A program made the position numbers and the translations under genes. 64,000 bases of DNA from positions 19,317-83,316 of the forward strand of contig NZ_QURO01000003.1 of assembly GCF_003426945.1 (NCBI RefSeq), written 5' to 3'. Positions 41,923 through 51,111 of the stretch are shown here, in pieces. This DNA comes from Thermus sediminis. GTDB taxonomy: Bacteria; Deinococcota; Deinococci; Deinococcales; Thermaceae. The notes beneath the pieces are model-generated. The model had not been told where the DNA came from. It ran no database searches and saw nothing but the letters and a program-made list of their open reading frames with translations. Numbering within the stretch: the first letter of the stretch is position 1; every line of letters starts with the position of its first letter.

Positions 41923-43023
41923 TTACCTAAAGAGCAGGAGCAACATCGCCGCCGCCGCCGAAAGAAGGGCCACCCACCGCCACAGGGCGAGACTCTGCCT
42001 CAAGCGGGCCATCTCTTGCTGAAGGGAGGCAGGTTCGCGCTCCAGTCGCGCAAGCAGCTCCTTGAGCCGATCCCTTTCCGCTTGAACCGCCTTAACCTCC
42101 GCCTGGACCTTCTCCAGTTGGTAGCGGTGGTCTTGGTGATGGAGAGCGAGCTCCTGCTCCAGTTGCACAAGCCTTTCCTTGAGCCGGTCCCTTTCCTCCT
42201 GGGCCTTCTACAGGAGTTCGGAAAGCTTGGCGGCTGCCTTCTCCCTCTCCACCGTCTCCACGGCCTCCTTGAGGAAGTGCCCCAGGGCCGTGGGCGTGGG
42301 AAAGGCAACATCCGCCAGGCCCTCCACCCAGAGGGTGTCCGCCGCGTGGCCCAGGGCCACCACCACGGGCGTGGGGCAGGAGGCCACCGCCTCCCACACC
42401 TCGGGGTGGTCCAGGACCTCGAGCCCCTCCCCTCCTCCCCGGACCAGGGCCACCAGGTCGTAGGGGCCCTCTGCGGCCTTCCTTAGGGCCTCCGCCACGG
42501 CCCCGGGATCCGTGAGGCTCACGCGCTTGGGGTCCATCCGGTAGCGGTCCCGGGCGCTTCCCAAGGCGGCCTCCACGTCCCGGTCCACGATGCCCGTCTC
42601 CCCGAGGATCAGGGCCAAAGCAGGGGTTTCCCCCTTGCGGAGGAGGCCCAGGAGGAGGCCTCGCACGTCCACCCTATCCCGGTTCCTCCGGGGAAGCTGG
42701 ACCTCGGAAGGGGGAGGGGCTTCCTCTTCTTTGTGAAGGGCCTCCACCCGAAAGACGAAGGGAGGTTGCCCTCTGAAGTTGAGTTCCGGGCTCACGGAAA
42801 GGACGTAAGCCCTTCCCTTGGTCAGGAGGATCGTCTGGGGGACCCTGAGACGGATGGAAGCGTTCTCCCCTTTCAGGTCCCCGTAGTAAAAGCCCCCGTA
42901 GAGCTTTTAGTGGTGGTTATCGAAAACCCCCTGGACCAGGTAGGGGCCCCTCTTCCGGAAGCGGCGGAAGACCTGCATGTCGAAGAGCGCCTGAAGCCCC
43001 TGGAGGAGTTGGGCTGGGGTCAT
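41923..43023 (-). pseudogene. Exonuclease VII large-subunit-like protein with coiled coil and membrane tail, two in-frame stops
   Basis: One frame of 367 codons runs from ATG 43023 (MTPAQLLQGLQALFDMQVFR) to 41923. It has an OB-like N-terminal part, an XseA-like core (LILGETGIVDRDVEAALGSA, VALVRGGGEGLEVLDHPEVW, VVVALGHAADTLWVEGLADV), a long coiled coil and a final membrane segment (VALLSAAAAMLLLLFR). A TAA at 42909-42907 and a TAG at 42210-42208 interrupt it; both are followed by AAG, and no frameshift is needed. XseA with XseB degrades single-stranded DNA; the membrane tail is unusual. Simple nonsense decay is the default reading. Confidence 0.7.
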
Positions 43024-43889
43024 GGGGAAAGGGGTCTGGGTTGACTCTCGCGGCTTCATACGGTTCCCATGGGCGGTGTTACTGCTCTCGCCCGAAAGCG
43101 GACGGTTCTTCGTACCACTTCATGGTAGCCCAGATTGGAACGGAAGAACGGAGGTTCGGGAGGTGGATTCTTGGGGAGCCTTCAGCCTCTTGGCCTGGGA
43201 CCAGAAGCATCGTGCGCGAAAGAGGACTTTCGCGAGCATCCCGCCCCAAGGGGCCCCGGGTCCTGGCGGTAGGGGCAGCCCCCTGGCCAACCTAGCGTGC
43301 AGGTTGTCGCGCCTTGTCGCGCTTTGTCAGGAGTACGGGGCGTTTGGTGGGCGCGCGCCCTGGGCAGGGCCTCAGGACCAGCGCCTGGAGGGGGCTGATC
43401 CGGGGGGCCGGCTTCAGGGCGACCCCCAGGTGGCTACCCTGCCCTAGGGGCCTGCCCTCGGGTCTGTGCGTCTCCACGCGGGTTGTCGCGGGTCCGTGCG
43501 GGCAGCCGGCGGGTCCGGACGGGGTGGGACGTTTAGGGACGCTTAGGAACGGGTACGGACGGGGGCATGCCAGGTCCTGCCCCCTCGCCCGAGGAGCCCG
43601 GACCGGGGTGACAGATGCATGGAGATACCGACAACCCTGGGTAGATGCATAGAGATGCCGGAGAACTTGGGGGGGTCACGCCGCATAAACCCCATATGAG
43701 GGCGGCCCCTCCCGACAGTAGATGTCGGGGTGGGGGGTTCCACCCCCCCGTCCAGGGGAGATACCAGAAAGCGCGACTAGAAGAGAAAACGAGATAAAAA
43801 GCGCGAAAGAGATTCCGAGATAACCCCTTTCAGGTCCCTTCCTCCCCCTTGGGGACACGTGAAGTCCCGGGCGGGAGTTTAATGCATCC

Positions 43890-43953
43890 CCCTTTCCCCC
43901 TCTCCCGGACCCCTGAGGAGTGGGTGCTCGAGGGTGGGGAGAGGGGGAAAGGG
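43890..43953. repeat. 17-bp perfect inverted repeat
   Basis: CCCTTTCCCCCTCTCCC (43890-43906) and its complement (43937-43953) are separated by 30 bases. Confidence 0.75.
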
Positions 43954-43984
43954 AGGCCCGACCAGGGAATCAAGAGGCCCCCCC

Positions 43985-44123
43985 GGAAACCCCTTGGAAA
44001 CATCGTTTCCGGTAAACGGGGGACCGTTTACTTATGGAAACACCGTTTACGGTAAACGAGGGGATTGTTTCCTTGGAAACCCTTGGAAACCTTGAGAGTT
44101 TCCTCCCCCGGAAACGGAGGAAA
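43985..44123. repeat. GTTTCC/GGAAAC cluster, parS-like candidate centromere
   Basis: Fourteen or fifteen GTTTMC or GKAAAC words occur in 140 bases, several as palindromes. TGTTTCCTTGGAAACC at 44066-44081 keeps both half-sites (TGTTTC and GAAAC) of the ParB target parS. CGTTTACGGTAAACG at 44044-44058 is a second palindrome type. Confidence 0.6.
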
Positions 44124-44129
44124 CCGTGG

Positions 44130-44840
44130 TCGTGTAAGGAATTCTGTGTAAGGGTCCGTGTTTAATAGGGGGGCACACCTTGGAAGGAGGAGGTGCCCCA
44201 TGGACCGGGATACCTTGCGGAGCTTGCTGAGGGAAGCGGTGCGGGAAACGGTAGCCGAAGTCCTACAAACAGTCCTGGAGTTGGACCGGACGGCGTTCCT
44301 CCAGGCCCACGGGGGGCGCAGGAACGGCTACTACCCCAGGAGGCTGGAGACCGCCTTCGGCCAGGTGGACCTGCGGGTCCCCAGGGATCGGGAAGGCCGG
44401 TACCACCCCGCCTTCCTCAAACCCTACGCCCGCCGCCCCGTGGACGTGGGAGGTCAGCCGAAGGCTACGTTCCAGTGGCCGTGGCCCTTTATACCGCCGG
44501 GGTCAGCCAGCGTAAAGCAGCCGAGGGGATGCGCCTGCTCTTGGGCCACCGCTACTCCCACGAGACCTTGAGCGCCTTGACGGACGAGGTCTTGGGAGCG
44601 GTGGAAGCTTTCCGCAGGCGGCTTTTGCCCGAGGAGATGGCCTTCGTCTACCTGGACGGGCTTTCCCTCAAGGTCCTTAGGGACGGAGAGGGGATCGTAC
44701 GGGAAACCGTCTACGTGGCTTTGGGGATCCCCCCTGGTGGGGAGAGGCGGGTGCTACTCTTCGTCACCGACGGGTTACCCGGGCTTCCCGAAGCCATTCG
44801 GAGGGTCTACCCACAGGCGGAGTGGCCGCGGTGCGTGGGG
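44130..44840 (+). mobile_element. IS256-type insertion sequence, truncated copy 2
   Basis: It has the same left inverted repeat as the element at 16381. It is cut off at 44840, where another IS256-type element begins. Confidence 0.75.
44200..44840 (+). pseudogene. IS256-family transposase, truncated
   Basis: It is closely related to the transposase at 16451-17632: the same start (MDRDTLRSLLREAVRETVAE), a frameshift near 44470, then LDGLSLKVLRDGEGIVRETV. An internal deletion joins GGERRV to LLFVTDGLPG, and the 3' part is lost at the junction with the next element. Not functional. Confidence 0.75.
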
Positions 44841-46017
44841 TAGTGTCGCTTATTTTGTGGGTTAAGCATGGAGGGCTGAATGAACCAAGAGGGGTTCAAG
44901 AGGTTGACCAAGGAGGAGGTCAGCCGGCGCATCCGGGAAGGGGTCAAGGCCATCATCGAGCAGGTGTTGGAAGAAGAGATGACCGAGCACCTGGCTGCGG
45001 GTCACCGTGAGCGCACCCCGAGCCGCCGCGGGAAGCGGAACGGCCACTACACCCGGGACCTCATCACGCCGGCGGGCAAGATCGCGCAGCTCCGGGTACC
45101 CCGGGACCGGGAGGGGACTTTCCTGACCGAGGTGTTGGAGCGCTACAAGCGGATGACCGGGGAGGTGGAAGAGGCCGTCCTGGAGATGGACCTGCAAGGG
45201 GTCTCCACCCGCAAGGTGGCGGCCATCACCGAAGGTCTGTCCCGAGTGCGGATTGGTAAGGACGCGGTCTCCAGGGTAGCCCAGCGCCTGGAGGAGGCGC
45301 CCTCTGCCTGGCGGGGCCGGCCCTTGGGGCTGGCTTACCCCTACCTCTGCCTGGACGCGGCCTACTTCAAGGCGAACCGGGGCGGGCGGGTGGTGGACCT
45401 GGCCCTGCTGGTGGCGGTGGGGGTGAACGAGAAAGGCTACCGAGGTCACGGGCGCAGCCCGTACCTTTTGCTGCTGGCGGTGGAACCGGCGGGCGGGGAG
45501 CGGAAGGAGGCCTGGAGGAACCTCCGGAAGGGTCTGGTGGAGCGGGGGCTTCGTGGGGTGAGGCTGGTCATTTCCGACGACCCCCCTTCCATCCGCCAGG
45601 CGGCGAGGGCCGAGCTTCCTGGGGCCAGCTGGCAGCGGTGCGGAGCTCCAGGAGGTGTTTGTGGCGCGGCGGCGGGGCACGGCGGAATCTCTGGCCCGAG
45701 AGTTTGTTGAACGCTACCGGGACCGGTACAGGCGAGGGGTGGAGGTGTTTGCCCAGGGTTTGGGGGAAGCTCTGATCCACCTGGACTTTCCCAGCGGCCA
45801 CCAGAAGCACATCAAGGGCACGAATGCGCTGGAGCGGCTTTTCCGGGAGGTGAAGCGGCGGACCAGGGCGGTTGGGGTTTTCCCCAGCGAGGGGAGCCTA
45901 GGGAATCTGGCCACGGTGGTGATGCTGAGAGCCACGGAGGACTGGGCGCTCAGGCGTTACCTGGACATGGCCCCGCTTTGGGCCGCGGAAGAGAAACCCA
46001 CAAAAATCGCTACTTGA
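44841..46017 (+). mobile_element. Second IS256-type insertion sequence, inserted in the first
   Basis: Terminal repeats match: the left end TAGTGTCGCTTATTTTGTGG and the complement of the right end (about 45995-46017) share the TTTGTGGGTT core and outer bases. It interrupts the copy-2 transposase. Confidence 0.7.
44880..46017 (+). pseudogene. IS256-family transposase with central deletion
   Basis: It starts MNQEGFKRLTKEEVSRRIRE. The frame has RRGKRNGHYTRDLITPAGKI, QLRVPRDREGTF and YLCLDAAYFKANRGGRVVDL (first catalytic Asp region), then VRLVISDDPPSIRQAARAEL and GASWQRC. There the central part is missing and the frame shifts; the rest (VFVARRRGTAESLAREFVER, then TNALERLFREVKRRTRAVGV with the last catalytic Glu) is in another frame. 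The enzyme should be inactive. Confidence 0.75.
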
Positions 46018-46308
46018 CTCGTTTGGGTGTGATGGTGCGGTCTCTGGGGCTACAAGATAGCCTTCGGCTGACCATCTTCGGAGCCGGGTCTTGCTCAGGA
46101 TGGCCGGGGTGGAGCTATGAGGTAGCACACGAAGGCATCAGTTTCCCCCTCCCAACCCCTGTATCAAGCTGGCCGGCTCCGCCAGTACCGCTTCCCCCTG
46201 GGCCAGGGCGATGCGGCCCAGGCGGAAGGGGCTCTGCCGCTGGGGATAGGCCACCAGGTTAAGGGGCCACTTGGCACCAGGGAGTGGTCCCTCTCCTTCT
46301 TCTCCCTG
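46018..46308. other. Remnant DNA after the IS256-type element
   Basis: It includes GGTGGAGCTATGAGGTAGCACACGAAGG near 46109-46136, which matches the junction sequence near 25272-25297; both may be ends of a former insertion sequence. No gene is seen. Confidence 0.45.
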
Positions 46309-46746
46309 TCAACGGGGCGGGCAGCTTAGGGGCGGGTTGGGGTCTGCGAGGGACACCTCGGCCCGGTAGCTGGAGGGCCGGGCCAGGGGCCGGAGGAAGA
46401 TCCCCACCCCCTCCTTCCCCCGGGCCATGCGCAAGGTGTACTGAGGCCCCCCGAAGAGGGGCAGGGGATTGAAGGTCTGGCACCGCTCGGCGAAGCCCCG
46501 GGCCCGGAGCTGGGCTTTCAGGCTCTCCCCCAGCTCGTAGAGGTCCTTGGGGGCGTAGGGGGAGTCTAGGAAGCGGAACTCCACCACCTCCACGTCCCCC
46601 TCCTGGGCCCGCTGGAGTTCCACCGCGTCCAGGACCACCAGGCGGTAGCGGGTGGAGAGGGGGAGTTCCATCGGCGTATAGCTCACCAACGTGCAGCTGC
46701 TCAGGGCCAGGCCTAGGGCCAATAGACCGAGGAGGTTTGCCTTCAC
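46309..46746 (-). CDS. Small lipoprotein
   Basis: A 145-residue exported protein with a signal peptide and lipobox (LGLALSSCTLVSYTPMELPL), followed by a strand-rich domain (RYRLVVLDAVELQRAQEGDV, VEVVEFRFLDSPYAPKDLYE). GTG at 46746 follows GGAGG with suitable spacing; GTG at 46755 is possible. Family unknown. It is divergent from the three small envelope genes that follow. Confidence 0.65.
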   Translation of the reverse strand: MKANLLGLLALGLALSSCTLVSYTPMELPLSTRYRLVVLDAVELQRAQEGDVEVVEFRFLDSPYAPKDLYELGESLKAQLRARGFAERCQTFNPLPLFGGPQYTLRMARGKEGVGIFLRPLARPSSYRAEVSLADPNPPLSCPPR

Positions 46747-46841
46747 GACCACCACCTCCAGTCCCAGCCTAAGCCTCCCGGAGGCCCCCGGCTTTAGCCG
46801 GGCTTAACCCAAGTACCCCAGCCCTGTTGTAGCCTACCCCT

Positions 46842-47438
46842 GTGAGGCTCCTGGTCCTTCTTGCCCTCCTCGGGGGCCTCGGGTACCTCTTTGGCCTAGG
46901 GAGCCGCCCCATCCCCCGCCCCCCTGGGGTCCTGGCCCCCTTGCCTCCCGTGCAGGAGGAGATCCCCCGAGGGGAAAGGGTCCCCCTGAAGAAGCCCCCC
47001 TACCGCCTGGAGCCCGTGGCCCGCTTCCACCTGGAGGCTCGGGTCCTGGGGAAAAGGGTCTACCGCACCGACCGGGCGGCCGACCTAGCCCCCGTGGACC
47101 TGGCCCTGGGCTGGGGGCGGATGTCGGACACCCGGGTCCTGGAGCGGATGCGCCTCTGGCAGGACCACCGCTTCTACTTCTACGCCTGGTCCGGGGAGCC
47201 CCCCATCCCCCCCGAGGAGATCGTGCGGAGCAGCGCCAACATGCACCTGATCCCTAAGGATGCGCTCATAGAGAGGAGGCTACAGAGGGTGCGCCGGGGG
47301 CACCTGGTGCGGCTTTCAGGCCTCCTGGTCAACGTCCAAGGCCCCCAGGGCTTCTACTGGCGCACCTCCACCGTGCGCCACGACTCCGGGGCCGGGGCCT
47401 GCGAGATCGTCTGGGTGGAGCGGCTGGAGGTGCGCTAG
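46842..47438 (+). CDS. Membrane-anchored hypothetical protein
   Basis: A 198-residue protein with one N-terminal membrane segment (MRLLVLLALLGGLGYLFGLG), a proline-rich stretch and a soluble domain (RFHLEARVLGKRVYRTDRAA, DLALGWGRMSDTRVLERMRL, WQDHRFYFYAWSGEPPIPPE, NMHLIPKDALIERRLQRVRR). The family is conserved-looking but I do not know a function. GTG at 46842 lies 6 bases after TAGCCT, so it is probably leaderless. It shares a base with the next gene's start, so they are co-transcribed. Confidence 0.65.
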   Translation: MRLLVLLALLGGLGYLFGLGSRPIPRPPGVLAPLPPVQEEIPRGERVPLKKPPYRLEPVARFHLEARVLGKRVYRTDRAADLAPVDLALGWGRMSDTRVLERMRLWQDHRFYFYAWSGEPPIPPEEIVRSSANMHLIPKDALIERRLQRVRRGHLVRLSGLLVNVQGPQGFYWRTSTVRHDSGAGACEIVWVERLEVR

Positions 47439-47800
47439 TGGCGGACACCACCCCCATCGCCCAGGGCCTCATGCTCTGGGCCCTCCTCTCCCTGGGGGCG
47501 GGGGTCTTCGGCCTTTGGTGGGCCCGGGCTCCCTTCTTCCGGGCCTTCTGGTTCATGACCGGGGCCTGGGGCCTGGTGGACGGGGCCATCGCCTTCGCCG
47601 CCTGGTTGGGGGGTGGGGCGGAGCGGGAGGCCCTGAGGCGCCTCCTCCTCCTCAACGCCGGCCTGGACCTGGGGTACCTGGCCCTGGGCCTCTTCCTCCT
47701 CTCCCGACGGGAGGCCCGCCTCCGGGGGTTCGGGGCGGCCATCCTGGTCCAGGGGGGGTTCCTCCTCCTCTTTGACCTCGGCCACGCCCTCGGGGTCTAG
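47438..47800 (+). CDS. DUF6992-like membrane protein
   Basis: A 120-residue protein of four hydrophobic segments (LMLWALLSLGAGVFGLWWAR, FWFMTGAWGLVDGAIAFAAW, LLLLNAGLDLGYLALGLFLL, GFGAAILVQGGFLLLFDLGH). The pattern WGLVDGAIA and NAGLDLGY recalls DUF6992 proteins. GTG at 47438 overlaps the previous stop by one base. Function unknown. Confidence 0.65.
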   Translation: MADTTPIAQGLMLWALLSLGAGVFGLWWARAPFFRAFWFMTGAWGLVDGAIAFAAWLGGGAEREALRRLLLLNAGLDLGYLALGLFLLSRREARLRGFGAAILVQGGFLLLFDLGHALGV

Positions 47801-47840
47801 GGCCACAGTGGGTCCAGCGGACAGAAGCTAGCCTGAGGCC

Positions 47841-48380
47841 ATGCGCACCCTCGTCCTCCTCCTCGGCCTGGGCCTGCCTGCCCTGGCCCACCAGCCCTTT
47901 TGGAACCCCGGCTCCCCCAGCCTGGAGGGGGCCTACCCCATCGCCCGGCCCACGGTGGCCCAGGTGGTCATCGGAAGGCTGGCCCCCGGGGAGCGGCACT
48001 TCTTCCGTCTGGAGGTCCCCAAGGGCTTCGCCTTGGACGCGGCCCTCTTCGTGGGGGGGGCCTGTCCGGAGGCCTTCCGGCCCCGGCTCTGGCTCCTGGG
48101 GCCTGGCCTCCGGGGGGAGGTGCCCCCCTTTCCCCTTCCGGAGGGGTACGGGGCCCGGGTCTACGAAGGGGGCTGGCGGGACTACCGGGGCCACGGCCTG
48201 GTGGCCCGCAAAGGGCCTGGGGCCCGGGAGCGCCTGGGGGAGGGAGTCCACTACCTGGTGGTGGAGGCGGGAGAGGCTGGGGGCTACTACCTCCTCTCCT
48301 TGGCCGGGGCCGAGGTGCCGGGTGGGAGCCCGGAGGGCTTCGCGGCCATCCCCCGGTTCAACCGGTGCGGGGAGCCCTAG
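47841..48380 (+). CDS. Exported hypothetical protein
   Basis: A 179-residue protein with a signal peptide (MRTLVLLLGLGLPALAHQPF) and a beta-rich mature part (PTVAQVVIGRLAPGERHFFR, LEVPKGFALDAALFVGGACP). Two cysteines in the mature part may pair. It may be part of a three-gene unit with the two preceding genes. No family recognised. Confidence 0.65.
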   Translation: MRTLVLLLGLGLPALAHQPFWNPGSPSLEGAYPIARPTVAQVVIGRLAPGERHFFRLEVPKGFALDAALFVGGACPEAFRPRLWLLGPGLRGEVPPFPLPEGYGARVYEGGWRDYRGHGLVARKGPGARERLGEGVHYLVVEAGEAGGYYLLSLAGAEVPGGSPEGFAAIPRFNRCGEP

Positions 48381-48391
48381 GGGCGGAGCCC

Positions 48392-49462
48392 CTACCGCAA
48401 CAGAAAGCCCTCGGACAAGGGGTCTTCGGGGTCCAGCAGGAACTCGTGGCGGCCCGTGATCCAGGCCCGGCCGGAGACCTCGGGTACCACCGCGGGGAGG
48501 CCCTGGAAGTCCACCTCCTCCACGAGGGTGACGGTGAAGGTGGTGCCCAGGAGGCTCTCCACGGTGAAGGGCTGGCCCTGCCTCAGCCGTCCCCGCGCCC
48601 ACTCCAGGGCGGCCCGGCCGCTCACCCCCGTGCCCGTGGGGGAACGGTCCACCTCTCCCTCGGCGAAGACGCACACGTTGCGGGCCTGGTGGGCGGGGTC
48701 GCGAGGGGGTCCCCCAAAGATGGTCCCGTAGAGAAAACCCAGGTCAGGCTCTAGGGGGTGACGGATCTCCCGCGACGCTATGACTGCGCGCTTAATGGCC
48801 ATGCCGGCCTCGATCAGGGACCGGTAGGCCTGGGGCTCGAGGTCCAGGCCCAGCTCCGTTGCGTCCACGTAGGCGTAGAAGGCCCCACCAAAGGCCAGAT
48901 CGTAGCGCACCCGGCCTAGCCCGGGCACGTCCACCACCTCATCCAGGGCGTAGGCGAAGGAGGGAACGTTGCGGAAGGCCACGCGGGCCGCATGGCCGCT
49001 GGGGCTCCATTCGGGCCGGGCGAGGACCTGGCCAGCGGGGGTGTCGATGCGGATCTCTTCTTTGACCTGCAGGCGGCGAGGATCCAGGCCCGGAAAGGTG
49101 GAGGGACGCAACCCCGTTTCCAAAAGGCCGGTGACCAGGGCTATGATGCCGTGGCCACACATGGTGCTCCAGCCCTCGTTGTGCAGGAAGAGGACGCCCA
49201 GATCCCCGTTGGGCGAAGTAGGCTCGGTCACGATAGCCCCGTACATGTCCGCATGGCCGCGGGGCTCCAAGATGAGGAGGCGGCGCAAACCCTCCAGGTG
49301 CCCCTGGGCGTAACGGCGCTTTTCCAGCATGGTGGCGCCAGGAACCGGTCCGAGGCCGGAGGCTAGGATCCGCAGGGGCTCCCCCTCGGTGTGCAGGTCT
49401 AAGGTGGAGAGGCGTACCCATCCGGAAGGAGGGGACCAAGGGATGCTCTCTGGGGCTGCCAT
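48392..49462 (-). CDS. trans-3-hydroxy-L-proline dehydratase-like (proline racemase family)
   Basis: A 356-residue protein of the proline racemase fold. The first catalytic region is intact (STMCGHGIIALVTGLLETGL). In the second the racemase Cys is replaced by Thr (DRSPTGTGVSGRAAL), which marks trans-3-hydroxy-L-proline dehydratases rather than racemases. These cytoplasmic enzymes convert trans-3-hydroxy-L-proline to pyrroline-2-carboxylate. ATG at 49462 lies 6 bases after TAGCAT (49474-49469), a leaderless start. The gene stands apart from the glp genes. The assignment rests on one residue and the fold, so a different hydroxyproline substrate is possible. Confidence 0.78.
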   Translation of the reverse strand: MAAPESIPWSPPSGWVRLSTLDLHTEGEPLRILASGLGPVPGATMLEKRRYAQGHLEGLRRLLILEPRGHADMYGAIVTEPTSPNGDLGVLFLHNEGWSTMCGHGIIALVTGLLETGLRPSTFPGLDPRRLQVKEEIRIDTPAGQVLARPEWSPSGHAARVAFRNVPSFAYALDEVVDVPGLGRVRYDLAFGGAFYAYVDATELGLDLEPQAYRSLIEAGMAIKRAVIASREIRHPLEPDLGFLYGTIFGGPPRDPAHQARNVCVFAEGEVDRSPTGTGVSGRAALEWARGRLRQGQPFTVESLLGTTFTVTLVEEVDFQGLPAVVPEVSGRAWITGRHEFLLDPEDPLSEGFLLR

Positions 49463-49575
49463 GTTCCCATGCTACCGCTCAGTACCCTATCTCCCGTCTG
49501 ACGTCCTAGGTACTTTACCCTATGGGAGGCTTACAGGCAGGAGCATAGAGATCCAGAGCAAAAGGGCCAAGAGGG

Positions 49576-51111
49576 CTAGCAAAGCCCAGGGAGGGCCCTC
49601 CTGGCCTCCTCTAGCGCCTCTTCCCGCTCCCTTTCGTCCCAGCCCAGGAGGGGGGCCATGCGCTCCACCACCCGGGGCAAGGCCAGGAGGGCCTGCTCCC
49701 GGTCCAGGAGGGCCAGGCCCATCCTCCGGGCCAGGACGTCCAGGGGCTTCCTGGCAAGCTCCCGCCCCACGGCCCACACCACCTCCCCCTCCAGGTAGGG
49801 CAGCCCGGGAAGGAGGGGCCTATCCCCAAGGGCCGCCACCTTAGGGGCCAGGACGCCGTAGGTGGCGTAGAGGTGCTCCGCCACCCCTTCCGGAAGGTCC
49901 AAAGGAGGCCTGGGGCCCGCCCCCAGGAGGGGGGTGGCGTGGGAGGAGGAGGGGGGGAGGGTGAGGCCCAGGTCCCCGGCCACCCGCTCCACCAGGTCCC
50001 GGGCCATGAGGCGGAAGGTGGTCCACTTCCCCCCCACCAGGGTGTAGAGGCCCCCCCGGGCCTCTATGTGGTGGTCCCGCACGAGGAACCGGGTCTCCCC
50101 CCTCCCCACCAGGGGCCTCAGGCCCGACCAGGCCGCCCGCACCCGGCCCGAGAGGTCCCCCAGGTAGGGGCGGACCTCCTCCAGGAGGTAGGCCACCTCC
50201 TCCTCCCGGGGGAGGGGGCAGGGGGTGGGCCCGGCGGGGAGGTCCGTGGTCCCCAGGAGGGCCCTCCCCCGGTAGGGCAAGAGGAAGAGGACCCGGCCGT
50301 CTCGGGTCCGGGGGAGGAGGAGGCCCGCCTCCAAGGGGTAGTCCAGGACCAGGTGGGCCCCGCTAGAGGGGGTGAGGAGGGGAGGGAGGTCGGGGTCCAG
50401 GAGGCGGCGCACCCCGTCCGCCAAAGGGCCGGTGGCGTTCACCACCGCCTTGGCCCAGACCTCCACCTCCCTCCCCGTGAGGCGGTCCTCCACCACCGCC
50501 CCCCGCACCCTCCCCCCCTCCAGGAGGAGGGCCTTGGCCTGGGCGTGGTTCAGGGCCACGCCCCCCCGCTCCAGGGCGGAGAGGATAAGGGCCAGGTTCA
50601 GGCGGAAGTCCTCAAACTGCCCATCCGCGTAGGCCACGCCCCCCAGGGTGGGCGGGAGGTCGGGGAAGAGGGCCCGCACCGCCCCCGGGGGGAGGTAGCG
50701 GCTTGGGGCCAGCCACCTCCTCCCCGAAAGGAGGTCGTAGAGCTTGAGGCCCGCCCAGTAGTAGGGGATCTCCAGGGGCCGGAAGAGGGGGGTGACCAGG
50801 GTGAGGGGCCGGGCCAGGTGGGGGGCGAGCCCCAGGACCACCCGCCTCTCCCCCAGGGCCTCCCGCACCAACCGGAGCTGGCGAGGGTCCAGGCGCCGCA
50901 CCGCGAGCTCCAGGTACCGCACCCCCCCGTGGAGGAGCTTGGTGGAGCGGGAGCTCGTCCCCGAGGCGAAGTCCTTCGCCTCCACCAAGGCGGCCTTCAG
51001 GCCCCTCAGGGTAGCCTCCCACAACACCCCCGCCCCCGTGGCCCCGCCCCCCAGGACGAGGAGGTCCCAGGGTTCCCTTAGCCTTTCAAAGAGGGCTTCC
51101 CGGTCCGTCAC
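49576..51111 (-). CDS. glpD: FAD-dependent glycerol-3-phosphate dehydrogenase
   Basis: A 511-residue membrane-associated flavoenzyme that oxidises sn-glycerol-3-phosphate to dihydroxyacetone phosphate. The FAD-binding motif [20 protein letters not shown] is at the N-terminus, followed by [33 protein letters not shown] is the late FAD/substrate region. GTG at 51111 overlaps the glpK stop as GTGA, so the two are translationally coupled; frames upstream of this GTG are antisense-like and not part of the protein. In this operon it would process glycerol released by the GH31 enzyme. Confidence 0.92.
   Translation of the reverse strand: MTDREALFERLREPWDLLVLGGGATGAGVLWEATLRGLKAALVEAKDFASGTSSRSTKLLHGGVRYLELAVRRLDPRQLRLVREALGERRVVLGLAPHLARPLTLVTPLFRPLEIPYYWAGLKLYDLLSGRRWLAPSRYLPPGAVRALFPDLPPTLGGVAYADGQFEDFRLNLALILSALERGGVALNHAQAKALLLEGGRVRGAVVEDRLTGREVEVWAKAVVNATGPLADGVRRLLDPDLPPLLTPSSGAHLVLDYPLEAGLLLPRTRDGRVLFLLPYRGRALLGTTDLPAGPTPCPLPREEEVAYLLEEVRPYLGDLSGRVRAAWSGLRPLVGRGETRFLVRDHHIEARGGLYTLVGGKWTTFRLMARDLVERVAGDLGLTLPPSSSHATPLLGAGPRPPLDLPEGVAEHLYATYGVLAPKVAALGDRPLLPGLPYLEGEVVWAVGRELARKPLDVLARRMGLALLDREQALLALPRVVERMAPLLGWDEREREEALEEARRALPGLC

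Larger units (their letters stand above)
43024..44129. other. Long non-coding repeat-rich region
   Basis: About 1.1 kb without a supported gene. It holds TTGTCGCG words in tandem (43297-43330 and 43482), two GATGCAT-GAGAT-CCG repeats (43614-43660), a CCCGACA/TGTCGGG hairpin near 43712-43730, an AT-rich patch (43765-43830) with AAAGCGCGA twice, a 17-bp inverted repeat and the GTTTCC/GGAAAC cluster. This density of repeats suggests a replication or partition region. Confidence 0.55.

Noticed and set aside
49873..51081. Long forward frame opposite glpD
   Set aside because: It is a low-complexity antisense frame of glpD without a ribosome site or recognisable domain.
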